A stretch of DNA of 6,192 nucleotides, taken from positions 2,666-8,857 of the forward strand of contig DHYT01000037.1 of assembly GCA_002415465.1 (NCBI GenBank), written 5' to 3'. How positions within the stretch are numbered: position 1 is the stretch's first letter; each line of letters starts with the position of its first letter. Positions 1-5,687 of the stretch are shown one piece after another. This DNA is from Desulfobulbaceae bacterium UBA5123 (GTDB lineage: Bacteria; Desulfobacterota; Desulfobulbia; Desulfobulbales; UBA5123). Under the pieces are notes generated by a model. It was not told the DNA's origin and ran no database searches. It was given only the letters and a program-made list of their open reading frames with translations. The position numbers were made by a program, and so were the translations under genes.

Positions 1-512
1 TGAACGCGGCGGTGGAAGCGGCCAGGGCCGGAGACGCCGGGGCAGGCTTCGCGGTGGTGGCGGATGAGGTGCGAAACCTTGCCCGGCGCGCGGCGCAGGC
101 CGCACAGGACACCACGCAGCTGCTGGCCGGCACCAGCACTCGGGTTGAAGCGGGCGTGGAACTGGTGAAGGTGACCAACGCCGCCTTTGAAGAAGCGGCG
201 GACAAGGCCCAGAAAACAGCCGTGCTGCTCAAAGAGATCGCCAACGCCTCCAAGGAACAATCCACCGGCATCGGCCAGGTTTCGAAGGCGGTCTTCGACC
301 TGGACAAGGTCACCCAGCAGAACGCCGCCGACGCCGACCAAGCCGCCCACATCGCCGAGGACATGGAGGATCAGTCCACCCACCTCAACCGCGACGTCGC
401 CTCGCTGGTCCGGTTGGTGCGCGGGGCCGTGAGCGACCGCGAAACCGCGGCCCTGGGTACCTCAGACAGTACATTGGAGAAATCAGCAGAGGAGACCCCG
501 CTGCTGGAATAA
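1..512 (+). CDS. Methyl-accepting chemotaxis protein, C-terminal part (5' end outside window)
   Basis: This is the cytoplasmic signalling end of a chemoreceptor, which controls the CheA kinase through CheW at the tip of a long antiparallel coiled coil. The frame is open from base 3 and gives 169 visible codons before TAA at 510-512. It starts within the hairpin tip, reading NAAVEAARAGDAGAGFAVVA and then DEVRNLARR, the most conserved stretch of the family. About 120 residues of heptad-patterned, Ala/Gln-rich helix follow, including EIANASKEQSTGIGQVSKAV and VTQQNAAD, typical of the descending helix and its adaptation region. The last 25 residues are polar and look unstructured, and they end in PLLE, so there is no NWETF-like CheR/CheB tether. 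The ligand-binding and membrane parts lie upstream of the window, so the stimulus is unknown. A strong terminator follows 58 bp after the stop. Confidence 0.96.
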   Translation, partial: NAAVEAARAGDAGAGFAVVADEVRNLARRAAQAAQDTTQLLAGTSTRVEAGVELVKVTNAAFEEAADKAQKTAVLLKEIANASKEQSTGIGQVSKAVFDLDKVTQQNAADADQAAHIAEDMEDQSTHLNRDVASLVRLVRGAVSDRETAALGTSDSTLEKSAEETPLLE

Positions 513-515
513 AAC

Positions 516-627
516 GGGGGGGGGAACAAGGCGGAGAGGACGCACCGCCAGAGAGATTGCGTAGGAGCGAGAGCGGAGGGTCGCCATGACGGCACCTCCG
601 CTCACTTTTTTACGGCCGCCCCCCCCC
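516..627. repeat. Complementary homopolymers G9 and C9 flanking the terminator
   Basis: Nine G at 516-524, just after the chemoreceptor stop codon, and nine C at 619-627, just after the terminator T run. They are mutually complementary, with 94 bases between them. Both lie outside coding sequence. Such tracts are prone to slippage and to sequencing error, and could pair in single-stranded DNA or in read-through RNA. No function is known to me. Confidence 0.55.
571..611 (+). terminator. Rho-independent terminator of the chemoreceptor gene
   Basis: A perfect 9-bp stem (GAGCGGAGG at 571-579 with CCTCCGCTC at 595-603) encloses a 15-nt loop that can itself form a GCC/GGC mini-stem (583-585 with 591-593). 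It is followed after two bases by six T (606-611). Orientation fits the rightward chemoreceptor gene. On the minus strand the same stem has no following T run, so it would end the convergent gene less efficiently. Confidence 0.85.
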
Positions 628-715
628 AATGAAGCCGGAACGCCGGGGGCAATGACCCGTTAGTCATTACGGCGAGGCAGCGCCACATTCACCCTTGCTG
701 GACGCGGCGTAAAAA

Positions 716-1522
716 TCAGAATGCAAACCTTTCCATCAACATCACCAGCTCATCGGTCTTGTCCCGCCGGCCGATCCTTGCAATGCCAAGAGAACTCGCC
801 TCGTTTCTGGGCGCATCCTCAATATTGGTTATGTTTTCAACGGCAATAACCTCATCGATATCGAGAGCAACCTTTGCATTTTCGATCTCGAGGATTATCG
901 CGATCCTGCGCCGGCCAACCTCCCGCACCGCTTCCTTGATGGCAGCAAACAGCTCAACCATCTGCTGCAACTCATTGCTTGAGGTACGGTCTATGACCTT
1001 GTGCGCTTCATCTGTTTTATTTTCGGCGACTAAGCGTAATGCCTTTTCGGCTATTCCATGAATAATCCGGTGCGGCCTGTCGAATTTTGCCAGAATATTC
1101 CTTATCGTTCTGTCGTCCGACCTATAGCTGTCATACCATTTACCAAACGCACACTGATGGGGGTCCGTTGCAAGTTTAAAATCCTTCTTTTCGTCAACCG
1201 ACGCCTTTAACTCCTTGATCCAGTTGAGGTGATCGTTGAGCCTTTGATCCATCAGCGCACAAAAATCATCAATCTCCTTGAGAGCTGAAACCTTACCGGT
1301 ATAGACCCTGAAATCTATCAACGGGATCACTGCCCCCCTGACCGTAATGGTCCCCGGCATATACTCGACACTATCGGGAACCCGGTTCACCTTGGGCAGG
1401 GCGATCATGTTCCCGACAATGGTGGCATCAAAGGCAAAGAGATTGTCTTTTGCCCTAACGATAACCCACAGCGAGGAACCGTCTTCATCCAGATCGTCGT
1501 CAACTTCAATATCATCATCCAT
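716..1522 (-). CDS. CheW-like coupling protein with an internal CZB (zinc-binding) domain
   Basis: The 268-residue product probably docks to CheA or chemoreceptors through its CheW fold and senses zinc or oxidants through its CZB domain. Residues 2-14 form a very acidic tail (10 Asp/Glu). Residues 18-76 match the first half of CheW, including the VRGAVIPLIDFR segment. Residues 77-203 are helical and carry the CZB pattern: His98 (DHLNW), Cys124 (CAFGKW), and His151 and His155 (HRIIH), the 3-His/1-Cys zinc set. Residues 204-268 return to CheW: RRRIAIILEI, then IDEVIAVENI and the GIARIGRRD end. The CZB domain is therefore inserted in CheW rather than appended. The ATG at 1522 was chosen because GGAGGG (1527-1532) lies 4 nt upstream; an in-frame ATG at 1576 adds 18 hydrophobic residues and lacks such a site. 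Base composition is clearly lower in G+C than flanking genes, so transfer is possible. It converges with the chemoreceptor gene, but a working pair is only inferred. Confidence 0.92.
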   Translation of the reverse strand: MDDDIEVDDDLDEDGSSLWVIVRAKDNLFAFDATIVGNMIALPKVNRVPDSVEYMPGTITVRGAVIPLIDFRVYTGKVSALKEIDDFCALMDQRLNDHLNWIKELKASVDEKKDFKLATDPHQCAFGKWYDSYRSDDRTIRNILAKFDRPHRIIHGIAEKALRLVAENKTDEAHKVIDRTSSNELQQMVELFAAIKEAVREVGRRRIAIILEIENAKVALDIDEVIAVENITNIEDAPRNEASSLGIARIGRRDKTDELVMLMERFAF

Positions 1523-1526
1523 ACGT

Positions 1527-1532
1527 CCCTCC
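1527..1532 (-). promoter_or_regulatory. Ribosome binding site deciding the CZB-CheW start
   Basis: GGAGGG on the minus strand, 4 nt before the ATG at 1522-1520. It supports the 268-residue form over the 286-residue form starting at 1576. Confidence 0.8.
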
Positions 1533-1735
1533 ACCAAAAAAATTTCCAACAACTTCAACAAAAAAACAGAATACACCTTCTTATGGAATATTTTTATTGG
1601 CGTAGTAAAATATTTAATTTAATCATTTAACAATAGCCGCCTTGCTCTTCCATGAAACACTGCAATCATTACTGAATATAAATTACCATATTTCATATTA
1701 ACTACAAAACAACTCAGGACACATCAAATTTTATT

Positions 1736-1751
1736 TTCCACCTCAGTGGAA
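1736..1751. repeat. Inverted repeat TTCCAC-CTCA-GTGGAA, possible operator
   Basis: Perfect 6-bp arms with a 4-nt spacer, at the right edge of the AT-rich segment and 174 bp before the amidohydrolase-like start. It could be an operator or a small hairpin in a leader. No T run follows on either strand, so a terminator is unlikely. Chance occurrence is possible. Confidence 0.3.
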
Positions 1752-1924
1752 TTTCTCATCGTCAGGCAATGCACAGCGCCGCTAAAAAATGTACACTGCC
1801 ATGGCAAAACGGCATGCATGCGGCAAGCGGCAACCGCTCCCTATCTTTGCACCGGCATGAGAAAAAAGTTCATCTTTACCGCGCAACAGGCCGAACATGG
1901 CCCCGGCGGCACGGAAACAATCGC

Positions 1925-3076
1925 ATGGACGAGACACGATACATTGTGACGGGCGGCCTTATCGACGGCAGCACCGCCGAGGTCCGCCGGGATGTCTTAC
2001 TGGCCGTGCGGGAAGGCGTCATCGCCGCCATCGGCCCCGCATCAGACCTCTCCCCCAGCTACGGGGCAACCCTCTTCGACTATTCGCACTGCACCATCAT
2101 CCCGGCGCTGGTCGACTGCAGCGTCTCCCTGGCAAGCTCACCCTCCGTTACAGATGAAACGCGCTTATCCGCCGGCACGGCGACCCCGTCGCATGCTGCG
2201 GCCCGGCGGGAGCGGCATCTCAGCTTCTGCCATGCCCACGGCGTGCTGGGCGTAGCCGACGACACCGACATTGCCGGGCCTGCGGCAACACGCCCCCCCG
2301 GGACAATGCCGGAGCACGGCATTGTTGTGCGCTCCGCCGGGGCTGATTTTATTAAAATTAGCTACTCGAAGAATATTGAGGACGCGGGAGGGACGCCCGC
2401 CCGGCTCGGCCATGCCGAACTCTGCCGCATCCTCGCGCAAAAGGGGGCCAAGAAGGCGGTGGTGGTGGCCAACGGACCACGACAGGTTGCGGAGGCGCTT
2501 GCGGCGGGATGTGACGCCATCGAGCAGGGGTATGGGATGGGCGAGGAAAATCTCCGGGAAATGGCGGCGCGAAAGGTCCTGTGGATCCCCTCTCTGCTGC
2601 GGGCCAAGAACGGCCTTGACGGCGCAAGCACGGGCGGGACGGTGTGCTGCCGCTTCTCCCAACGCTATCTGGCGCCGGGAAAGCCGCTCCCCGGCGCCGA
2701 GGCGTTCTGGAAAGAGACCCTCGCCGGGCAAATCGCGCTCCTGCGCCTTGCCAGAACGCTGGGGGTGACCACGGCGACGGGGACCGGGGCCGGGTCCACC
2801 GGCATCCTCCATGGCGAGGGGATGGTCGAGGAGATGAAGCTTTTCATCAAGGCAGGCTATTCTCTGCCCGAAACCATCCGCTGCGCCTCGGCAAACGGCG
2901 CCGACTTCTTCGGCATGCCGGAACTGGGACCGCTCACGGTCGGACAACGGGCCACCTTCCTGATCGCCAGAGGCACGGCGCAGCAGCTGCCACGAAAGCT
3001 CTCCTACCTGGAAGGCATCCACATCGACGGCGCACCCAGCCGCGCATACCGGAAAAACCCCGTCAAATCAAGGTAA
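1925..3076 (+). CDS. Amidohydrolase-fold protein lacking the metal-binding residues (probable pseudoenzyme)
   Basis: A 383-residue protein of the imidazolonepropionase/prolidase-like branch of the amidohydrolase superfamily, which normally cleaves amide or cyclic amide bonds with one or two metals. The beta-sandwich start (IVTGGLIDG, residues 7-15; VLLAVREGVIAAIGP, 24-38), the barrel segments and the closing ELGPLTVGQRATFLIARG (333-350) are all recognisable. Ligand positions are not kept: D-x-H-x-H is DCSVS (Ser66, Ser68); the H of VxVHANG is Val181; IEH is IEQ (Gln201); GTDAG is GTGAG (Gly288). Only the barrel lysine in DFIKI (Lys144) remains. The frame is intact and full length, so it seems maintained, perhaps for binding or a metal-free role. 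Eight cysteines include a CC pair at 241-242. The ATG at 1925 fits the family N-terminus, although its ribosome site (GGA about 11 nt upstream) is poor; the frame extends to 1769 with 52 implausible extra residues. Substrate is unknown. Confidence 0.88.
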   Translation: MDETRYIVTGGLIDGSTAEVRRDVLLAVREGVIAAIGPASDLSPSYGATLFDYSHCTIIPALVDCSVSLASSPSVTDETRLSAGTATPSHAAARRERHLSFCHAHGVLGVADDTDIAGPAATRPPGTMPEHGIVVRSAGADFIKISYSKNIEDAGGTPARLGHAELCRILAQKGAKKAVVVANGPRQVAEALAAGCDAIEQGYGMGEENLREMAARKVLWIPSLLRAKNGLDGASTGGTVCCRFSQRYLAPGKPLPGAEAFWKETLAGQIALLRLARTLGVTTATGTGAGSTGILHGEGMVEEMKLFIKAGYSLPETIRCASANGADFFGMPELGPLTVGQRATFLIARGTAQQLPRKLSYLEGIHIDGAPSRAYRKNPVKSR

Positions 3077-3099
3077 GCGCCCCGCCTGCGACAGCTTAC
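3073..3099. terminator. Inverted repeat holding both convergent stop codons, possible weak bidirectional terminator
   Basis: GTAAGC (3073-3078) and GCTTAC (3094-3099) form a 6-bp stem with a 15-nt loop. The plus-strand TAA (3074-3076) and the minus-strand TAA (3098-3096) lie in opposite arms. There is no T run on either side, so intrinsic termination would be weak. It is the only candidate in the 19-bp gap between the converging genes. Confidence 0.3.
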
Positions 3100-3752
3100 G
3101 GGCAGCCGCCATCCAGAAGCTCTCCCGATGCATAATCAAGCAGGAGAGCGGAGCGCAACTCCCCGTTTTCCCCCTGGACATTGCAGTTGATATAGGTGAT
3201 GCCGCCACACCGCATCACCCCGTGGTGGCTGTGGATATGGCCGAACACATGGTACCGCGGCCTGATTGCGGCCACGGCGGCGGCGAGATCCGCGCAACCA
3301 TGCGCGACCGGGCCGTCCTGATCGAGAATGCCGGCCGGCGGCGCATGCGTTACCAGGATATCGACGCCGGCCGGAATCAGCGCCCATTTCTCCCGCAACG
3401 CCCTGCCACGCGGCAGCGCAAAGGCATCACAGGCCCGGTCGTTGAAGGTCGGCTGCCACGGCGCGCCGTAGACGGTTATCCCGGCGACGGTCACCGCGCG
3501 ATCCAGCAGATAGACCGCTTCCGAAAGGAGCGATTGCGCCATCGCCGGGTCGCGGGCCAACCGGTGATCGTGGTTGCCGCCAACCACGACTTTATGCCGA
3601 TGCGGCAGCGAGCCCAAAAAATCATTAAATTCCGCGACATCCCGCGCGGTCCGGCAATGGGTCATGTCGCCGGCAAAGATGAGTATATCCGCGTTCGGGA
3701 CACAAACCCGCCCATGCAAGGCATGGGTATCGCTGAACAGTGCAATCTTCAT
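3096..3752 (-). CDS. MPPED-type calcineurin-like metallophosphoesterase
   Basis: A 218-residue cytosolic phosphoesterase with a complete two-metal site: Asp8 and His10 (SDTH), Asp29 (AGDMTH), Asn60-His61 (GGNHDH), His136 (LVTHAPP) and His172/His174 (GHIH). Several stretches (EFNDFLGSLPHRHKVVVGGN, GAPWQPTFND, LREKW, the VTHAPPAGILD block) fit the MPPED1/239FB-like subgroup rather than YfcE or exonuclease types. Members studied elsewhere hydrolyse phosphodiesters including 2',3'-cyclic nucleotides; the substrate here is unknown. The ATG at 3752 opens directly on the catalytic first strand MKIALFSDTH, as expected for the family. The frame continues upstream to 3914, but that part overlaps the preceding gene and looks random. 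The ribosome site is poor (GGGAG about 14 nt upstream). It is the last gene of a leftward group after rtcB and a 138-residue unknown protein, 100 bp from the latter. Confidence 0.93.
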   Translation of the reverse strand: MKIALFSDTHALHGRVCVPNADILIFAGDMTHCRTARDVAEFNDFLGSLPHRHKVVVGGNHDHRLARDPAMAQSLLSEAVYLLDRAVTVAGITVYGAPWQPTFNDRACDAFALPRGRALREKWALIPAGVDILVTHAPPAGILDQDGPVAHGCADLAAAVAAIRPRYHVFGHIHSHHGVMRCGGITYINCNVQGENGELRSALLLDYASGELLDGGCP

Positions 3753-3787
3753 GACGTTGTAATCCGCTCCCTCTCTCTCCTTGCCGC

Positions 3788-3806
3788 CCCGCGCGTACAT
3801 CGCGGG
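3788..3806 (-). repeat. Hairpin in the leader of the phosphoesterase gene
   Basis: CCCGCG (3788-3793) and CGCGGG (3801-3806) form a 6-bp GC stem with a 7-nt loop, 36 bp before the phosphoesterase ATG. No T run follows. It may affect translation or processing of the intercistronic RNA, or be a chance product of high G+C. Confidence 0.3.
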
Positions 3807-3818
3807 CAGGCTTGGCCC

Positions 3819-3856
3819 CTGAGCCCTCCCAGCCCCTCTCGACAGGGGACGCTCAG
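3819..3856 (-). repeat. Nested stem-loop at the end of the 138-residue gene
   Basis: An outer pair CTGAGC/GCTCAG (3819-3824 with 3851-3856) and an inner pair CCCCT/AGGGG (3833-3837 with 3844-3848) can form one branched hairpin. In the leftward transcript it begins exactly at the TGA stop of the unknown gene, and its six U residues come before the stem rather than after it. It is therefore not a standard terminator, but could stabilise the upstream message or limit read-through into the phosphoesterase gene. Confidence 0.4.
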
Positions 3857-4269
3857 AAAAAACTGATCTCCTTGTTTGCCCCGAACCGGCTGCGAAGCGC
3901 GGCCGCGACCTCATCCCTTTCCGTTTCGCCGGCCGGCAGGCGCACCCGGTAAACCTCTTCCATCACCTGCTGCTCGGCGAGCTCCCGCTCCTTTTGGTTT
4001 GCGCTGGCGGCAAAAAAGGCACACAACCCTGAAGCGCGCCAGGGCACCGTTTTTTCAAGATAAACGCCGCGGATCGTGGGCTGCGGCCCGCAGCCGCAGC
4101 TATAGGTCTGGAAAACGAACTGCCTGCCGCCGTGCCCCAGCACGCCGGTAGCGACAACGATGAGCCCCTGATAATCCATATTGACCGGCACGATCTCGAA
4201 ACATGTGCGACTGCTGAGCATTTTGAATTGCTGCAGATAGATGCGGTGCTGGACATAGCTGTCGATCAT
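3853..4269 (-). CDS. Uncharacterised 138-residue protein between rtcB and phosphoesterase genes
   Basis: I do not recognise the family. The product starts MIDSYVQHRIYLQQFKM and continues with a beta-rich, moderately hydrophobic middle (residues 22-56, including GLIVVATGVLGHGG). A SCGCGPQPTIRG segment has Cys58 and Cys60 in a C-x-C turn, then a Trp-Arg motif (77-78), an Ala/Glu-rich helix (86-107) and a charged C-terminus ending KEISFF. There is no signal peptide and no clear membrane helix, so it is probably cytosolic. The ATG at 4269 is chosen because AAGGAA (4279-4274) lies 4 nt upstream; the frame extends to 4389 with a Gly/Arg/Cys-rich stretch that looks like non-coding GC sequence. It lies 141 bp after rtcB and 100 bp before the phosphoesterase gene on the same strand, so co-transcription is likely. 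It does not resemble archease, the usual RtcB helper. Confidence 0.72.
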   Translation of the reverse strand: MIDSYVQHRIYLQQFKMLSSRTCFEIVPVNMDYQGLIVVATGVLGHGGRQFVFQTYSCGCGPQPTIRGVYLEKTVPWRASGLCAFFAASANQKERELAEQQVMEEVYRVRLPAGETERDEVAAALRSRFGANKEISFF

Positions 4270-4361
4270 GGATTTCCTTGCCCCCAAACGGCCAGGCCCG
4301 CCGAGAGCGCCATGCCGCAATGCGCGCCCCCAAAATACATGGCCCCCAAAAGGTGCGCCAT
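4266..4361 (-). CDS. Possible 31-residue hydrophobic small protein overlapping the next start by ATGA
   Basis: In the gap after rtcB a short frame starts at ATG 4361 (or GTG 4385 or 4379) and ends at TGA 4268-4266. It reads MAHLLGAMYFGGAHCGMALS then AGLAVWGQGNP, small and hydrophobic enough for one short membrane segment. Its TGA overlaps the ATG of the 138-residue gene in an ATGA arrangement, the usual sign of translational coupling, and the ribosome site of that gene lies in its last codons. Against it: no ribosome site before its own starts, no recognised family, and high-GC gaps often give such frames by chance. Confidence 0.28.
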   Translation of the reverse strand: MAHLLGAMYFGGAHCGMALSAGLAVWGQGNP

Positions 4362-4410
4362 GACAACGGCCGCAACCACGGCCACACAAAACCGGCCGGG
4401 CTGACCGAGA

Positions 4411-5580
4411 CTACCCCTTGATCACCGCCAGGGGACGCAACTCCACCAACACCTCGACCAGATCGAGCTGGGCGTCGATCACCTTGTCGATATCCTTATA
4501 GGCGCCTGCGGCCTCATCCAGATCACGGACCGAATGGATACCGTGCAAAATGCCCTGCCGCTCCAGCCGCTTCTGCTCCTCGACCAGGCTCAGCTGCCGC
4601 TGGGCCTGCTTGCGGCCCATCTTCCGGCCCGCGCCGTGGGAGCAGGATTCAAAACTCTCGGGGTTGCCAAGCCCCCTGACGATATAGCTGGGCGCTCCCT
4701 GCGAGCCGGGGATAATGCCGATCTCGCCGCCCCTGGCGCTGGTTGCCCCCTTGCGGTGAACCACGACCTGTTCGCCGAAATGCTCTTCCATGGCCGCGTA
4801 GTTATGGGCGATATTGATCATCGGCTCGAAAAAAACCGGCGGCACCACCGAGAGCAGCGCCTCCTTGACCCGCTCCATCATCATCTGCCGGTTGGCGTAG
4901 GCAAACTCGACGCAGTAGCGCATCTCCTGCAAATACGTCCGCCCGGCGTCGCTGCGGATGGGCAAGAAGGCCAGTTGCCAGTTGCCGGGAATCGCAGAAC
5001 CAGACCTTCTGTTCAACTCCACGGCGAGATGGTTGTAATAGTTGGCGACCTTGAAACCCAGGTTGCGGCTGCCGGAATGGATCATCAACCAGATGCGGCC
5101 GTCGTTGCCCTTCTGAATTTCGATGAAATGGTTGCCGCCGCCCAGGGTGCCCAACTGGGCAAGGGCGCTCTGATACTCTCGGCTGACCATGGGCAATTGC
5201 GACAGGGGGAGTTCCGACTTCGGCATCAAGGCAGGGTTTTGCTTTTTGGCATGATGCTTGAACCCCAGCGGAACGGCGCTCCTGATGCGGGCGAGGATCG
5301 TCTCCAGCTTGCCGGTGGCGATGCCGCCCAGCGAGGTGCGGACGGCGCACATCCCACAGCCGATATCAACCCCCACCGCGTTGGGGACCACCGCCTCACT
5401 CGCGGCCATCACCCCGCCGATGGGCATCCCGTACCCCAGATGCGCATCCGGCATCACCGCCACGTGCCGGAAAACAAACGGCAGATTGGCGAGATTCCTG
5501 GCCTGCGCAAGCGTCCCGGCCTCGATATCGTCCAACCAGAGCTTGATGGGCACCCCTTCCGTGGCAATGACCTGCTTCAT
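4411..5580 (-). CDS. rtcB: RtcB RNA-splicing ligase (3'-phosphate/5'-OH RNA ligase)
   Basis: A 389-residue RtcB. The enzyme joins RNA 3'-phosphate or 2',3'-cyclic phosphate ends to 5'-hydroxyl ends, using GTP and Mn2+ through a guanylylated histidine. Visible active-site residues are Asp72 and Cys75 (VGVDIGCGM), Asn150-His151 (LGGGNHFIEI), His168 (IHSGSRNLG), His259 (NIAHNYA) and the guanylylated His315 (SCSHGAGR). The C-terminal AYKDIDKVIDAQLDLVEV block and terminal KG are also typical. Length and spacing are close to the E. coli enzyme, so it should be active. In bacteria RtcB repairs cleaved tRNA and rRNA. The ATG at 5580 gives a family-like N-terminus; GGGAG abuts it and GGTAGG lies slightly further up. 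No rtcA, rtcR or archease gene is in the window. It heads a leftward group with an unknown protein and a phosphoesterase. Confidence 0.97.
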   Translation of the reverse strand: MKQVIATEGVPIKLWLDDIEAGTLAQARNLANLPFVFRHVAVMPDAHLGYGMPIGGVMAASEAVVPNAVGVDIGCGMCAVRTSLGGIATGKLETILARIRSAVPLGFKHHAKKQNPALMPKSELPLSQLPMVSREYQSALAQLGTLGGGNHFIEIQKGNDGRIWLMIHSGSRNLGFKVANYYNHLAVELNRRSGSAIPGNWQLAFLPIRSDAGRTYLQEMRYCVEFAYANRQMMMERVKEALLSVVPPVFFEPMINIAHNYAAMEEHFGEQVVVHRKGATSARGGEIGIIPGSQGAPSYIVRGLGNPESFESCSHGAGRKMGRKQAQRQLSLVEEQKRLERQGILHGIHSVRDLDEAAGAYKDIDKVIDAQLDLVEVLVELRPLAVIKG

Positions 5581-5657
5581 CTCCCTACCCGCCCCCGCGC
5601 ACAGCGTTCACCATCATACCCTTTGCCTGAAAAATCACCTTACAACGGCACAACCTG

Positions 5658-5687
5658 ATTATGCGCACAGGAACGCCCACACGGCAA
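5658..5687 (-). promoter_or_regulatory. Candidate sigma-70-type promoter for rtcB
   Basis: On the minus strand, TTGCCG (5687-5682, 4 of 6 to consensus) and CATAAT (5663-5658, 5 of 6) are 18 bp apart, which would start RNA about 70 nt before the rtcB ATG. No sigma-54 -24/-12 element like that of the RtcR-controlled E. coli rtc operon was seen. An inverted repeat covers the -35 side, which would suit repressor control. Confidence 0.45.

Larger units (their letters stand above)
1523..1924. promoter_or_regulatory. Divergent AT-rich intergenic region between CZB-CheW and amidohydrolase-like genes
   Basis: This 402-bp stretch has no convincing gene. Positions 1561-1740 are only about 27% G+C by hand count, against well over 60% in most of the window, which fits promoters for both flanking genes or imported DNA. 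The best promoter-like pieces are weak. On the plus strand TATAAA (1677-1682) lies 17 bp after GAAACA (1654-1659). On the minus strand TATATT (1680-1675) has no good -35. A perfect inverted repeat, TTCCAC-CTCA-GTGGAA, lies at 1736-1751, and a GCATGCATGC palindrome at 1812-1821. I saw no correctly spaced sigma-54 site. Open frames from 1746 and 1769 read through the right half but resemble no protein. Confidence 0.45.

Noticed and set aside
651..668. AATGAC/GTCATT hairpin as a terminator for the CZB-CheW gene
   Set aside because: The 6-bp stem is short and on the minus strand it is followed by C/G, not T; evidence is too weak to call a terminator.
1802..1818. Sigma-54-like TGGCA...TGC element
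   Set aside because: The GG-to-GC spacing is one base too long for a -24/-12 promoter, and such promoters do not tolerate that.
1769..1924. 52-codon N-terminal extension of the amidohydrolase-like frame
   Set aside because: The extension resembles no domain or signal peptide, and family members begin near the IVTGGLIDG strand, matching the ATG at 1925.
2165..3022. Open minus-strand frame (285 codons) opposite the amidohydrolase-like gene
   Set aside because: Arg/Gly-rich shadow with no domain, antisense to a frame with clear family motifs.
3222..3866. Open plus-strand frame (214 codons) opposite the phosphoesterase gene
   Set aside because: Antisense to a gene with all metallophosphoesterase motifs; composition is that of a shadow.
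3853..4269. Idea that the unknown protein is archease, the RtcB activator
   Set aside because: Similar length, but the HTADI-type N-terminal motif and acidic metal-binding residues of archease are missing.
4534..5658. Long open plus-strand frame (374 codons) opposite rtcB
   Set aside because: It lies antisense to a clear RtcB, is rich in His/Arg/Pro/Gly, and has no recognisable domain; it is a shadow caused by high third-position G+C.
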